Assembly: GCF_026151205.1 (NCBI RefSeq)
Contig: NC_087083.1
Span: 1,738,001-1,793,500, forward strand
Reading direction: 5' to 3'
Length of the DNA stretch: 55,500 nucleotides
Source of the DNA: Bolinopsis microptera
Lineage: Eukaryota; Ctenophora; Tentaculata; Lobata; Bolinopsidae
Numbering within the stretch: position 1 is the first letter of the stretch; every line of letters begins with the position of its first letter. Shown one piece after another: positions 21,473 to 32,365 of the stretch. Both the position numbers and the translations under genes were made by a program. The notes under the pieces were generated by a model. It searched no databases, was not told where the DNA came from, and was given only the letters and a program-made list of their open reading frames with translations.

Positions 21473-23334
21473 TAAAATTGAGCCATTGAAAATTGCAAAC
21501 AGCTGCGAAAATTTTACCAGGGCACTAGCTAATGTCATTAACTGTTCGTTCTCCAGTGGTACCTTCCCAAATGCTCTAAAAACTGCGAAAGTCGTTCCTA
21601 TCCACAAAGGTGGTTCAAAATTAGAAGTAGCTAATTATAGGCCGATTTTTCTTTTGGGATCATTCTCGAAAATTTATGAGAAACTTATGCATGCTCGTGT
21701 TTTAGAATTTTTAGATAAGAACGATTCTCTTTTCGAAAATCAATACGGATTTCGGCCAGGAAGATCGTGCGAACATGCACTGCTCAATGCCCAAAATTCT
21801 ATACTACACTCTCTGAATAAGAAACAAATTTCCCTACTGCTCCTGCTCGATTACAGTAAAGCCTTTGACGTGCTTGATCATGAGACCTTGCTTGAGAAGC
21901 TTGACCATTATGGGATCAGGGGAGTCGCGCACGAATGGTTTAGATCTTACCTCTGTAATCGATCTCAATACGTAACTTTAAACGGAACTTGCTCTTCTAG
22001 CATGCCCATAGTTTACGGCGTACCTCAGGGTAGCATTTTAGGACCTCTCTTATTTGTAATTTATATAAACGACCTACCTGGAATTAGTGATTTTGCAAAG
22101 TTCATCCTTTATGCCGACGACGCAAACATATTAATTAGTGGAACCACCCTAGAAGAAATACAATTAAAAGCTAATCAGCTAATTTCACGTCTTGTAGATT
22201 GGGTAGGTGTTAATGGGCTATCTTTAAATGTAAAAAAGACGTGTTTCATGATTTTCACTAGAAAAAGAATAGACTTCAGCGGCTTTAATTTGTCCATTGA
22301 CAACACTGTAATCGAACGTAAGACTGAAGCAAGATTTTTAGGAGTGATCCTAGACGAAAAGCTCACTTGGCAAAAACACATTACGGCCGTTAGAATAAAG
22401 ATGGGTCGCTACCTCGGAGTTATGTATAAGCTAAAGCACCTTCTACCTATCAAAGCCCGCCTAAACATTTTCCAAAGCCTTATCCAATCCCATCTAAATT
22501 TCTGTTCTTTAGTGTGGGGATTTGCCTCAAAATGTCACATTGAATCTCTGTTCACCAAGCAAAAGCAGGGAATTAGAGCTGTTATGTCAGGATATGTAAA
22601 TTATAGATATAAAGACGGCAATCCCCCGGAGCACACAAAAAGTGCGTTTAGATTGCATAATATCCTAACAGTCCATAGCGTCATTGTAAAAAACGCTCTT
22701 ATTCTACTACACAAAGTAAGGAACATGCCAAGCCTTCTCCCTAAATCCATCAAAGAACTTTTCCCTCACGATATTCCCACCTATAATTCCACATACGAAC
22801 ATAACCTTTCTTGGTTCACAACTTACAACGGCCCAACATTTAGAAATACTCTTTTCTTCAAAGGACCCATGCTCTCTATTACAAAACAAAGTAAGGATAT
22901 AACTATTCCAAGTTCTACCTTTTCAATTGAAATCTTTAAAAATTCAGCTAAGCGCGAACTCCTCAAGCTGCAAAGCTCAGGAGACGATGAAAATTGTCCA
23001 AATTTCTTACTTTATAGTATACCTGGGCTAAGAAAGTCTCAAAGAGAAGGGCGCTCGCAAATAGACTACAGCACCGAGTTAGTAAGCGACAACGCGTAAA
23101 GAAAGATCACTCGCGACAAATGACTATGATCTTTTATCAACAACATATCATTTTAATTTCACTGCCATTATGCAGTAATTAGCATGTTTACAAATTGCGA
23201 CTTCAACCAGTTTTGCAGACCGTTAGTTATATAGTACTTTTAGTAGGGCATTTATTTTAATATATTTATTTTACATTATTATATTTTAGTGTGACTTCTA
23301 TAATTTCATTTATGTAATAACCATTGATCAATAA
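21473..23334 (+). mobile_element. CR1-like LINE, 5'-truncated, inserted in the R2-like element
   Basis: The insertion starts at the linker just before the RT domain, the usual 5' truncation of LINEs. It ends in an AT-rich 3' region. ATTG stands at both borders (21469-21472 and 23335-23338). Removing the insert joins CGA TTG to CGG CAC in the host frame. The protein is close in sequence to that of the LINE at 48967-50811. Confidence 0.8.
21486..23099 (+). CDS. CR1-like reverse transcriptase (truncated ORF2)
   Basis: The frame holds RT motifs in order: KVVPIHKGGS (residues 36-44), NYRPIFLL, YGFRPGRSCEHA, motif A LDYSKAFDVLDH (121-132), motif B YGVPQGSILGP (177-187) and catalytic YADD (209-212). 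A thumb-like region and a C-terminal extension follow. The endonuclease and ORF1 are absent because of 5' truncation; the frame has no true start codon (it opens at TTG). No stop codon breaks it, so insertion was fairly recent. Not expected to be active alone. Confidence 0.88.
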   Translation: MKIANSCENFTRALANVINCSFSSGTFPNALKTAKVVPIHKGGSKLEVANYRPIFLLGSFSKIYEKLMHARVLEFLDKNDSLFENQYGFRPGRSCEHALLNAQNSILHSLNKKQISLLLLLDYSKAFDVLDHETLLEKLDHYGIRGVAHEWFRSYLCNRSQYVTLNGTCSSSMPIVYGVPQGSILGPLLFVIYINDLPGISDFAKFILYADDANILISGTTLEEIQLKANQLISRLVDWVGVNGLSLNVKKTCFMIFTRKRIDFSGFNLSIDNTVIERKTEARFLGVILDEKLTWQKHITAVRIKMGRYLGVMYKLKHLLPIKARLNIFQSLIQSHLNFCSLVWGFASKCHIESLFTKQKQGIRAVMSGYVNYRYKDGNPPEHTKSAFRLHNILTVHSVIVKNALILLHKVRNMPSLLPKSIKELFPHDIPTYNSTYEHNLSWFTTYNGPTFRNTLFFKGPMLSITKQSKDITIPSSTFSIEIFKNSAKRELLKLQSSGDDENCPNFLLYSIPGLRKSQREGRSQIDYSTELVSDNA

Positions 23335-23338
23335 ATTG

Positions 23339-24689
23339 CGGCACACGCCAACCTCCACCGTGGGGTTTCAAAACAAACAAAAGGTGATAGATGGTACGTA
23401 CCAGCCTTATGACCCAGAGATATTGATTGACGGCCAGATAATCAGCTATGTAGGAAACAACCCGATTAAGTTCCTGGGCCACTGGATCTATGTAGATCTA
23501 GGGTTAAATGACACTAAACAAAGGATTGAAGACAAACTAAAAACTCTGTTTCAGACAGTGGATGAGTGTGGTCTCAACGGTGTCATGAAGTGTTGGATCT
23601 ACAATAACATGCTGACTAGCAAGATGTCCTGGGATCTGATGATTTACAACCTTCCTGTAAGTTTTGTGTACGAACTGGATGCTATCTGCACCAGATTATT
23701 GAAGAAGTGGTTGGGTTTTACTAGATCAATTACTGTGACAGTCCTGTACAGGGGCAAGGATTACTTCGGGCTAAACTTGAAGAAGTTGAGTGACTTATAC
23801 AAGTCTCTTCAGGTATCAAAAGGACACGCCCTGAAGAACAGTGATGACACCAAAGTTGTAGAAGCTTATAATAACAAGAGAGAGAAACAGGAGAACAGCC
23901 TGAGATGGTCTTATACAACGGAGCTGACGGCAAGAGAGCGAGATCTTTACTTCCAGGAGTTGGTTGGAGTAGTGACTAAAGACCGAGTAGGACTCGGATG
24001 CAAACCAAAGTTGACTGAGAGGCAGAAGCTAAGACAACTGGTAGAATCGGTGTCAGAGAACGACATGCTAGTCACCCTGGTAAACAAGGGAGTACAGGAC
24101 AAGTTCTTGACATGGGAGAACACGATGCAGTTAGGCTTAGGATGGAACAGCCTTATCTACAACTACAAGATGAGCCCGGCTCTCCTTAAATTCCACCTAA
24201 ACTCGACACACGACGTGGCTAATACCCCTGCAAACATGAAATTGTGGAACTACTCGAGTACAGGAAATTGTACACTTTGTGGTTGGAAGACGTGCAACAT
24301 CAAGCACATCCTAGCCGTCTGCAGTGTAGCAAGAGACTCCAAAAGGTACAACTGGAGACATGACAACGTCCTACGTGTTATAGCCGTAGCCTTGCTTGAC
24401 CAACTCAAGATGTACAATTCCTCAGGTTCCACGACCTCCGACAAAGAATGGATACGGTTCAAGTCAAAGAATGGGAAGTATGAACACCCAAAGCCAAAGT
24501 TGAGGAAGGAGAGGCCCTTTGAGAGAGCGAAAGACTGGAAGCTGATATGGGACGAGCATACACTACCTGCCCAGTTCCCACAGCACATCTACAACACAGC
24601 GGAGAGACCCGACATTGTAGTATGGTCGGATAGTTTGAGAGAAGTAGTTCTGATTGAACTGACTTGTGGTGACGAGAGTAACTTCAGTG
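23339..24689 (+). pseudogene. R2-like element: thumb, CCHC knuckle, RLE start
   Basis: Continues the RT fragment: RHTPTSTVGF, then FLGHWIYVDLGLNDT, KCWIYNNML and LLKKWLGFTRS, which are thumb-region features of R2/NeSL-type elements. A CCHC knuckle follows (CTLCGWKTCNIKHILAVC), then RYNWRHDNVLR. The endonuclease begins with RPDIVVWSD and VVLIELTCGDES, the PD...(D/E) half of the active site. It stops at AGTG (24686-24689), where the second CR1-like element entered. This fragment itself has no internal stop. Confidence 0.85.
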
Positions 24690-27013
24690 TTACTTACTTG
24701 GGTTACTTGGGTTGGGTTCCGAGCTAGAGTGCTACCAGGCCAAGAATGTCTTGCATCTCCACCGCCATGTAGTAGCGTGTCAGAGACACGTGCCACCGGC
24801 CCACTCCAGCATTGAGTTCCTGTTCTGTCCAGTGTACCCAGGTGTTGGTGGAGTGTCAGGGAATTCATTGAGGAAAGCATCAAGAGCGGGTTTGAAAGTG
24901 GTCAAGGTCAGGAGGGACTTGATGGCGGGAGGGACCACGTTGTACAGTGCAGAGGCTCTAGAGGCAAAGGAGTTGAACCTCAGGTTATTGACACTTGTGT
25001 ACTTGGAGGACCCTAGTGGTCGTATACACGTAGTTCCGTATCGTGAGGTCTCGCGGAAGTTGATGTTCATGCTGTTTGGAGCGAGATTGTTATAGATCTT
25101 CCAAACTAGGATGATAGTGTATCTCTCACGCCGCCTTTGAAGGGAGTACATAGACAGGCGACGGAGGCGTTCCCAGTAGTTGAGATTTCCAAGACCCTGG
25201 ATTTTAGCAGTGAAGGATCGTTGAACTGCTTCGAGTTTAATAATTTCGCACTGCATGTGAGGAGACCACAGAGGACAGCAGTATTCAAGATGAGATCGTA
25301 CGTAGGACTTGTACAGGAGCATCATGGTCGCTACATCCCTGGAGATGAAGGTGCGTAGCACCCAACTAGCCATGTTTCTGGCTTTGGCAGACTTCATCGC
25401 TATGTGAGTGCGCCAGTTGAGGTCTGGGTCGATATAGACACCCAGGTCCTTCACGTGGTCAGAGCCCTTAAGAGTCTCTCCAGATGGTAAGATGTAGGGC
25501 TGCTTCAAGTCCGGTAGTTTGCCGTGTTGTAGAAGCTGGAACTTTTCCTCGTTAAGCTCCATGTTGTTAGCATCAGCCCAATTTACAACCGAGAGAAGAT
25601 CTTCTTGGAGAAGGATGCGATCGATATGGGAAGATATATCTTTGTGGAGCTTCGAGTCATCTGCAAACACTTTGATCTTGCTGTGCTTGACTACGGAGAA
25701 GATGTCGTCAATGTAGATGAGGAAGAGAAGGGGACCTAGGACAGTACCCTGAGGAACCCCACTGATGACGTCGATGATCGTGGACATGACCCCATCCACG
25801 ATAACATGCTGCTTTCTGCCAGTAAGAAAGCTGGCTATCCAGTCGTAGAGCTTACCACGGATACCAAAGGCCTGAATCTTCTTGAGGAGTATCTTGTGGT
25901 CAACCTTATCAAAGGCTTTGCTGAAGTCGAGGTAGAGCACGTCAGCATTTTTGTCGAGGTTGAGATCGCAGATTATATCCTCGATGTGATGGAGAAGCTG
26001 GGTGAGGCAGTTCTTGCCTTTTTGGAAACCGTGCTGATCAGGGTTGAACATGTTGTTGCGTTCAAGGAAGCTGACCATCTGGTTGCGCATGATGCGTTCA
26101 CAGAGTTTGATGAGGTGAGAAGTCAGTGAAACCGGCCTGTAGTTAGCGGCTACAGCCTTGCTCCCCTTCTTGAAGATAGGGATGATACTCTGGGAGCGGA
26201 ACATCTCAGCGATGTCCGAAGTATCAAAAGATAGCTGCCAGAGCTTGGCTATAGTGGGAGCTAGAGCGTCCTTGCATTCCCGCAAGATGAGAGCAGGGAA
26301 CTTGTCTGGTCCTGGAGCGGAGAACCTCCCTGTTTCCTTGATAGCACTAAGGACGTCGTCAACCGAGAAGGTGATGTCGGAGAGTTCTTCTGTATGCCCT
26401 TTTTCGTCAGGGGTGTTATCGGGGTTGACGTTTTCAGGGTTACTGAAGGCTTTCTGGTACTGCTTCTGGAGGATGTTGCCCATAACAGTGGGATCGCACT
26501 GCAGGTTGTTAGCATCATCGGCGAGAGGTCCAACAGGCGCCTTGAACTTAGCTGATTTCTTAGCGTAAGAATAAAACGCCTTGGGATTGATCTTCATCTT
26601 AGCTAGCGCAGCAATTTCCTGTCGGAGCCGTTCTTGTTTGATGTCTTCCTTCATAAGAATTTCGATGTTAGCACGTTCGTTGTTGAGGTTATCGAGTTTA
26701 GTGCTGTTCCGTGGAGTTCTAACACCATGCTTTATAGCATTGATCCTGGCATTAAGGCGGCGCTTCTTACGAATAAGTTCCCTTCTGGGCTTGGGAATGG
26801 AGGATTGTGAGGACAATTGGATGTTAGTGCTGTGCGAGGGAGCGTGCTTAGAGCATATGAACGCTACCTTGTCTTCAAACAATGTCCAAGCTGTATCCTG
26901 ATCGTTGCTTGGGTCAGTGATAGAAGCCCAGTCTACTTCTAGCAGTTCTGCATTAATAGCATCCCAGTCTGCAGAGTTTAAGTTAATGTCATCAAGGAGG
27001 CAGGAGGGGGTGA
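24690..27013 (-). mobile_element. Second CR1-like LINE, 5'-truncated, opposite orientation
   Basis: 2324 bp between two copies of AGTG (24686-24689 and 27014-27017). The 3' end, at the low coordinate, is a short tandem tail of CCCAAGTAA-type units, as CR1-related LINEs have. The 5' end is truncated in the linker between endonuclease and RT. It sits within the RLE domain of the host element. Confidence 0.85.
24780..27011 (-). CDS. CR1/jockey-group reverse transcriptase (truncated ORF2)
   Basis: From the truncation point the frame reads TPSCLLDDINLNSADW, a linker typical after an APE-type endonuclease. The RT domain follows: IIPIFKKGSK, NYRPVSLTS, QHGFQKGKNC, motif A LDFSKAFDKVDH, motif B SGVPQGTVLGP and catalytic FADD. 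The C-terminal part reads DLGVYIDPDLNW, HLEYCCPLWSPH and ends near GYTGQNRNSMLEWAGGTCL. No stop codon interrupts about 740 codons. The start is lost by truncation; the open frame to 27041 runs into host-element sequence. It belongs to a different subfamily from the other two CR1-like copies. Confidence 0.88.
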   Translation of the reverse strand, partial: TPSCLLDDINLNSADWDAINAELLEVDWASITDPSNDQDTAWTLFEDKVAFICSKHAPSHSTNIQLSSQSSIPKPRRELIRKKRRLNARINAIKHGVRTPRNSTKLDNLNNERANIEILMKEDIKQERLRQEIAALAKMKINPKAFYSYAKKSAKFKAPVGPLADDANNLQCDPTVMGNILQKQYQKAFSNPENVNPDNTPDEKGHTEELSDITFSVDDVLSAIKETGRFSAPGPDKFPALILRECKDALAPTIAKLWQLSFDTSDIAEMFRSQSIIPIFKKGSKAVAANYRPVSLTSHLIKLCERIMRNQMVSFLERNNMFNPDQHGFQKGKNCLTQLLHHIEDIICDLNLDKNADVLYLDFSKAFDKVDHKILLKKIQAFGIRGKLYDWIASFLTGRKQHVIVDGVMSTIIDVISGVPQGTVLGPLLFLIYIDDIFSVVKHSKIKVFADDSKLHKDISSHIDRILLQEDLLSVVNWADANNMELNEEKFQLLQHGKLPDLKQPYILPSGETLKGSDHVKDLGVYIDPDLNWRTHIAMKSAKARNMASWVLRTFISRDVATMMLLYKSYVRSHLEYCCPLWSPHMQCEIIKLEAVQRSFTAKIQGLGNLNYWERLRRLSMYSLQRRRERYTIILVWKIYNNLAPNSMNINFRETSRYGTTCIRPLGSSKYTSVNNLRFNSFASRASALYNVVPPAIKSLLTLTTFKPALDAFLNEFPDTPPTPGYTGQNRNSMLEWAGGTCL

Positions 27014-27319
27014 AGTGACCAAGTAGTACGTAAAGAAGCACGCTACAACAGAGAGCTGATTCCTGGCATCGACGGGTGCGGTTGGAAAGCTCTGCTCTTT
27101 ACGGTAGAGATTGGGTGTAGGGGCTTCTGGTACCATACTGTACCAGCTCTATTCAACTACTTTGGATTGGCGAAGAGAACGAAGAATAAAGCCCTGAATG
27201 AGGCTGCTTTGGTCGCTCTTCGATGTTCCTATACAATCTGGTTAGCCCGCGACAACAAGAAATGGTATACCTGCTACGACATCGCAAGGAGGCTAGAAGT
27301 CATAAACTGTGAAAGCTGA
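27014..27319 (+). pseudogene. R2-like element: end of RLE endonuclease
   Basis: Resumes as SDQVVRKEARYNRELIPG, then KALLFTVEIGCRGFWYH, ending with a TGA at 27317-27319. The K-x2-RY and VE(I/V)GCRG features complete the restriction-like endonuclease begun before 24689. About 170 bp of probable 3' UTR follows to 27489, without a clear tail. Confidence 0.85.
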
Positions 27320-27489
27320 GTGTTGGGCCCATAAAACATGTTGAAAGCTGCAACCAGGATCACAATTACTGGTGGAATACAGAATGACTTGCTAATCAGA
27401 TTTATAGATGGAGTTGCTATCGAAAGATATAGAACTCAGGTAAACATCTAACCTGTAATAGTTTATTGTTGATTTTTCTCAAATTACCA

Positions 27490-28165
27490 TCCTTACCTAG
27501 ATCAGATAGGGGGCTGCTCACATATTAAGTATTCAATTTTTAACCCACTCCCCCTCCGTAATCAGTTTTACACATAGCTATATATAGTATAATAGTGTAA
27601 CCCGGCCTTCGGCCGGGATTTCACTGCCGCAGTTAAAAAGGGTAGGAGTATTTACCCGCTGAGTCAAAACCCGCATTAGGTGAGCAATTTTATTCGGAGT
27701 GCCCTCGCGTATCCAATAGCATCTTAAACAATAGTATCTTAAACAATAATCAATAGAAATTAATCCTTGTTCACTCCGCACCACACCCACCTATATGAAA
27801 ACATGATTACATTGTCTTATGAAAGTATGAACTCTCTCTACAGTCCAAACAGACCGCTATCAGCGATCCCTCCCCTAATAAGTTTAAATTATTTATGTCA
27901 GTGTAATTATGATATTTGTACCAACACTACTTAATAAGCAGTAATGGGAGAGAGAGCGAGCCCCGTAACTTTTACCGTTTTCTTGATTAATCTGCTCAAG
28001 CCATTTTATGTACATTTGTGGTACAAAACCATCAATTGAACAACTTACCACCGACCGATTTAAAAAACCTTCACCGTTTGACTTCATCAGAGTTTTCTCG
28101 GCACCATACCGAAAAAACCAGTACCGTAACTATTACCGTTTTTTTGATAAAGCCACTCGGAAATT
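27490..28165 (+). repeat. Dispersed repeat X, copy 2, with leader block
   Basis: 27490-27590 (ACCATCCTTACCTAGATCAG) is shared with 35879-35985. The X repeat proper starts at about 27590 with AGTGTAACCCGGCCTTCGGC, a GC hairpin, and ends near TCGGAAATTACACTAAC, so the ends are short inverted forms of AGTGTAA. It has no conserved frame. Confidence 0.7.
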
Positions 28166-28394
28166 ACACTAACTAGCAGGAACCCGTGTCAAGACTCAAG
28201 ATACTAAAATAATTATTACCTATTTATTTGGCATTTTTGACACCACCAGGGGGTCCAAATTTTCGGCTCTAAAATCATTATTCCTTGGCCAATTTTTCAT
28301 TTTTTCATGCTGATTTGGAGGCCATTAAAGCATTTGACCCAGTTAAAAAGGTTTCAGTTGTATATCTTTTACGGTTTTTGCGGAAAGTCGCGTT

Positions 28395-29235
28395 AAAGTT
28401 GATGCCGTGGTGTCAGTAAAATGGAACAGATATGTATCGTCTCGCTTTATATATAGTAAGATGGGACTGACTAATTTATTGCAGGTACGAGATTCAGTCA
28501 AAACTGTAAAATTTCGGCCCTGGAAATTTCAGCTTCAAAAACTGAAAATGGGAGAGAGTATGGGACAGTATTATTTTCCAATTATTTGAGATTTTGACTT
28601 CCAGTACCCCAATTTGGTTTCATACCATCATCAATTAGTTGACTAATTGGTTTGTTGGCAAAATTTTCATCCAATTTGTCAAATGTGTGTTGATCAGAAA
28701 TTTTCATATTTGAAAATGGGACAGGGTTTTGAAAATACAACTTTTCGTTTTGTTAAGATTTCTGCTGTGAGCTTCCTCCGACCCGAATCAAACTTCCAGC
28801 ACCTCAATCGTGTCATTTTCCATCTATAGTTGACTGATTGGTTGCGGGTCAGAAATTCGGCTGAAACTGTAACATTTCGGCCCTGGAAATTTCAGCTTCA
28901 AAAAACTGAAAATGGGACAGAGTATGGGACAGTTTGATTTTCCAATTTTTTGAGATTTTGACTTCCAGTACACCAATTTGGTTTCATACCATCATCAATT
29001 AACTGACTAATTGGTTTCTGGGCAAAAATATCATCCAATCTGTCCAATGTGTGTAAAGAAATTTTCATATCTGAAAATGGGACAGGGTTTTGAAAATACA
29101 ACTTTTCGTTTTGTTAAGATTTCTGCTGTGAGCTTCCTCCGACCCGAATCAAACTTTCAGCACCTCAATCGTGGCATTTTTTATCTATAGTTGACTGACT
29201 AATTGGTTGCGGGTCAGAAATTCGGCCAAAACTGT
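28395..29235 (+). repeat. Repeat Y, two tandem copies of about 0.37 kb
   Basis: Two direct copies carry TTTCGGCCCTGGAAATTTCA (about 28515 and 28878), then TTTTGACTTCCAGTAC, then CTGCTGTGAGCTTCCTCC. A further copy stands at 31900-32345 and a partial one at 36514-36680. Copies lie upstream of zinc-finger copies 2 and 3, so Y appears to have been duplicated with them. Confidence 0.75.
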
Positions 29236-29262
29236 AGATGAATTTCAACAATCGGTAAAGGT

Positions 29263-29405
29263 CTCACTTAGCAACACTTAGCAACGCTTAGCAACACTTA
29301 GCAACACTTAGCAACACTTAGCAACACTTAGCAACACATAGCAACACTTAGCAACACTTATTAACACTTAGCAACACTTATCAACACTTAGCAACACTTA
29401 GCAAC
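29263..29405. repeat. 10-bp minisatellite GCAACACTTA (upstream of copy 2)
   Basis: About 14 consecutive units of GCAACACTTA with scattered changes (for example TTAACACTTA). A matching array is at 32366-32516, in the same position relative to copy 3. It has no spacers and no coding frame. Confidence 0.9.
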
Positions 29406-29971
29406 ACGTGATTACAATATTATAACATAATCACACACTTACACAGATACGCGGTCGGTTACTTAATAAACTATGACCCTGCTATCACATCACGTATTAA
29501 CAGGTGCTACCTTGGTAACAGGTGCTACTTTGGTAACATGAGCTCGACTAACTCTACTTAGGGCGGCTTTAACGTCCGAACAGGTGCTGCCATTATTTAA
29601 GACCTATGGTGGGAAGCGAAGCTCAAACTAACAGTTATATTGAAGCTTTAGTTTTTCGATCACTTCTAATAAATGTTTAGATGATTAAGTTTCGTAGTTT
29701 AATAGTTTTACGTGGCTTTATAATATCAGCATCCGAATACCTTATTAACATTAAGTTAAACCTGTTTCAAATTTGATAACGATATTCGCTTGTTGTAAAT
29801 TTTCTGGGTTACTACCAACACTTTTTAAAAGCTTGTTTCTTCCTGATGTAACCAAACCGAAAAGCTCTTCAAATAAACACTGAAATTTAGATCTCGAACT
29901 TGTATTAATTTTGTTTTCTAGTGACGATTGTTAAACGGAAAATCCTGTACGGTCGTTAACTTTTTAGTAAA

Positions 29972-31471
29972 ATGGAGCAGCAAAATGTTCCAGACTTTAA
30001 AAATGAGATGAAGATGGAAGAAGAAAGTATTTCACCGGAATTGATCAAGACAGATATTAAGAAGGAGGAAGAGAATTTTCTTATTAAATCAGAAGTGTAT
30101 TCAAATGCAGTGTCTCAGTTGGATTGTCCCAACCAAGAATCAGCATTGCTTCGCTACCAGTGGGTTCATCCTAATGAAAATGCTTACATTCGCTCTGAAT
30201 GTTCCTTCAATGCAAGCAAAAAAACAGCTTTAGTTTCACATCAACGGACTCATACCGATGAAAAACCGTATAAATGCTCCGAATGTTCCTTTAGTACTGG
30301 CAGGAAATCAACCCTGGTTAATCACCAGAGGACTCATACCGGTGAAAAACCGTACAAATGCTCCGAATGTTCCTTTAGTACTGGCTGGAAATCAACCCTG
30401 GTTGGACATCAGATGACTCATACCGGTGAAAAACCGTTTAAATGCTCCGAATGTTCCTTTAGTGCAAGCTTAAAACCAAACCTAGTTAAACATCAGAGGA
30501 CTCATACCGGTGAAAAACCGTATAAATGCTCTGAATGTTCCTACAGTGCAAGCTCAAAACAAAACCTAGTTAAACATCAAAGGACTCATACCGGTGAAAA
30601 ACCGTATAAATGCTCCAAATGTTCCTTTAGTACTGGCTGGAAATCAAACCTAGTTAAACATCAGATGACTCATACCGGAGAAAAACCGTATAAATGCTCT
30701 GAATGTTCGCACAGTTCAAGCCATAAATCAGACCTAATTAAACATCAGATGATTCATACCGGTGAAAAACCGTATAAATGCTCCGAATGTTCCTACAGTT
30801 CAAGCCGAAAATCAAACTTAGTTAAACATCAGATGATTCATACCGGTGAAAAACCGTATAAATGCTCTGAATGTTCCCACAGTTCAAGCCATAAATCAGA
30901 CCTAATTAAACATCAGATGATTCATACCGGTGAAAAACCGTATAAATGCTCTGAATGTTCCCACAGTTCAAGCCATAAATCAGACCTAATTAAACATCAG
31001 ATGATTCATACCGGTGAAAAACCGTATAAATGCTCCGAATGTTCCTACAGTTCAATCCGAAAATCAAAACTAAGTAAACATCAGATGAATCATACCGATG
31101 AAAAACCGTATAAATGCTCTAAATGTTCCTACAGTTCAATCCGAAAAACAGACCTAAGTAAACATCAGATGACTCATACCGGTTGTGTTGGAGGACCCAT
31201 TTTTGTTAAGCCTCTACCTTTCGTGAAGCCACTCACATTTGTAAAGCCTCTGAACTTCTATGACCCCTATCTTTCCAGTTCCAGCTTAACTCCCAGTTCC
31301 TTCTCCAGTCACCAACCAGATTCTCACAAGCCTTACCCTGCAGATCCTCTCACCTTCTCACCTGGTAAATATGTTTTCACACCTGCTCCAACTGTCCCAC
31401 CTACCTTATACTCTTCATTATTTACTTCCCCCTATCATATTTCCTGCCAGTTCAGCGAACATCGGGCGTAA
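29972..31471 (+). CDS. C2H2 zinc-finger protein, copy 2 (intact)
   Basis: The only copy of the three without a break: 499 residues from an ATG in good context (AAAATGG). Residues 1-45 are acidic with sumoylation-type sites (IKKE and IKSE; IKTD replaces IKTE), suggesting SUMO-linked repression by analogy. One degenerate finger (RSEC in place of CxxC) is followed by eleven canonical C2H2 fingers with [12 protein letters not shown] spacing. Fingers 6, 8 and 9 are identical in sequence (SHSSSHKSDLIKHQ), showing recent finger duplication. The tail repeats FVKPL three times and is rich in Pro and Ser. By family it is a nuclear sequence-specific DNA-binding protein; no KRAB, BTB or other effector domain is seen. 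Target unknown. Confidence 0.92.
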   Translation: MEQQNVPDFKNEMKMEEESISPELIKTDIKKEEENFLIKSEVYSNAVSQLDCPNQESALLRYQWVHPNENAYIRSECSFNASKKTALVSHQRTHTDEKPYKCSECSFSTGRKSTLVNHQRTHTGEKPYKCSECSFSTGWKSTLVGHQMTHTGEKPFKCSECSFSASLKPNLVKHQRTHTGEKPYKCSECSYSASSKQNLVKHQRTHTGEKPYKCSKCSFSTGWKSNLVKHQMTHTGEKPYKCSECSHSSSHKSDLIKHQMIHTGEKPYKCSECSYSSSRKSNLVKHQMIHTGEKPYKCSECSHSSSHKSDLIKHQMIHTGEKPYKCSECSHSSSHKSDLIKHQMIHTGEKPYKCSECSYSSIRKSKLSKHQMNHTDEKPYKCSKCSYSSIRKTDLSKHQMTHTGCVGGPIFVKPLPFVKPLTFVKPLNFYDPYLSSSSLTPSSFSSHQPDSHKPYPADPLTFSPGKYVFTPAPTVPPTLYSSLFTSPYHISCQFSEHRA

Positions 31472-31899
31472 ATCAAAATGTATGTAATATGTTATGATGG
31501 GAAGAGGACGATGTTTCTCGTTCAAATCAAATATCAATTAGCACAATGCTGAATTAAAGGGTCTAATAAATCCTAGTAGTTTTACTATTACAATGTACAT
31601 TGCGGGGATTTGTGACAAAGTATAAATTAAATCTGTCTGGTTTTATAAAGTTAAGTAATTATAATCAATAATCAGGGAATATTACAAAATCTATATTAAT
31701 GCTGTCACAATTTAGTATAATACTTTATAGTTTTATACGTTAATATTTTTAGTTTATTAAAAGTTTTCGAGCAACTACAAAATGCTTTACTTAACCTTCT
31801 TTGTATTTCAATTTCAAACAAAAATTGTCAGTTAAACAACAATTTCAATTTTATGCCATTTATTACAGAGTAAACAAGTTTACAATAAATCAATTCGTC
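31472..31899. other. Downstream flank of zinc-finger copy 2
   Basis: Matches the flanks after copies 1 and 3 (AATCAAAATGTATGTAATAT onward) to about 31800, then runs into AT-rich sequence before repeat Y. The block CTAATAAATCCTAGTAGTTT is shared with copy 3 (with one change) and missing after copy 1. Confidence 0.6.
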
Positions 31900-32345
31900 A
31901 TGTGGCATCTATAGTTGACTGACTGATTGGTTGCAGGTCAGAAATTCGGCCAAAACGGTAAAATTTCGGCCCTGGAAATTTCAGCTTCAAAAACTGAAAA
32001 TGGGACAGAGTATATTGGGACAGTATGATTTTCCATTTTTTTGGGATTTTGACTTCCAGTACCCCAATTTGGTTTCATGCGCATACCATCATCAATTAAC
32101 TGAATAATTGGTTTGTGGGCAAAAATGTCATCAAATCTGTCAAATGTGTGTTAAGAAATTTTCATATTTGAAAATGGGACATAGCTTTGAAAATACAACT
32201 TTTCGTTTTGATACGATTTCTGCTGTGAGCTTCCTCTGACCCAAATCAAATTTTCAGCACCTCAATCGTGTCATTTTCCATCTATAGTTGACTGACTAAT
32301 TGGTTGCGGGTCTGAAATTCGGCCAAAACTGTAGATGTCGAATTT
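31900..32345 (+). repeat. Repeat Y, third copy
   Basis: Same order as at 28850-29230: TTTCGGCCCTGGAAATTTCA, TTTTGACTTCCAGTAC, CTGCTGTGAGCTTCCTCT, then GAATTTCAACAATCGGTAAA leading into the 10-bp minisatellite. Confidence 0.75.
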
Positions 32346-32365
32346 CAACAATCGGTAAAGGTCTC

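Larger units (their letters stand above)
21256..27319 (+). mobile_element. R2-like non-LTR retrotransposon, split by two insertions
   Basis: Three collinear coding fragments (21262-21472, 23339-24689, 27014-27319) together give the end of an RT palm, the thumb region, a CCHC knuckle and a restriction-enzyme-like endonuclease. This is the order of the R2/NeSL-type lineages, which cut DNA with an RLE domain rather than an APE nuclease. The 5' part is missing. The breaks are two CR1-like elements. The copy is old: it has an internal TAG in the first fragment. Confidence 0.85.

Noticed and set aside
24712-26901. Plus-strand frames across 24712-26901
   Set aside because: They are antisense shadows of the CR1-like reverse transcriptase on the minus strand.
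29263-29405. CRISPR-like regular array
   Set aside because: Units abut without unique spacers, and this is an animal genome. Minisatellite. The same applies to 32366-32516 and the Merlin end arrays.
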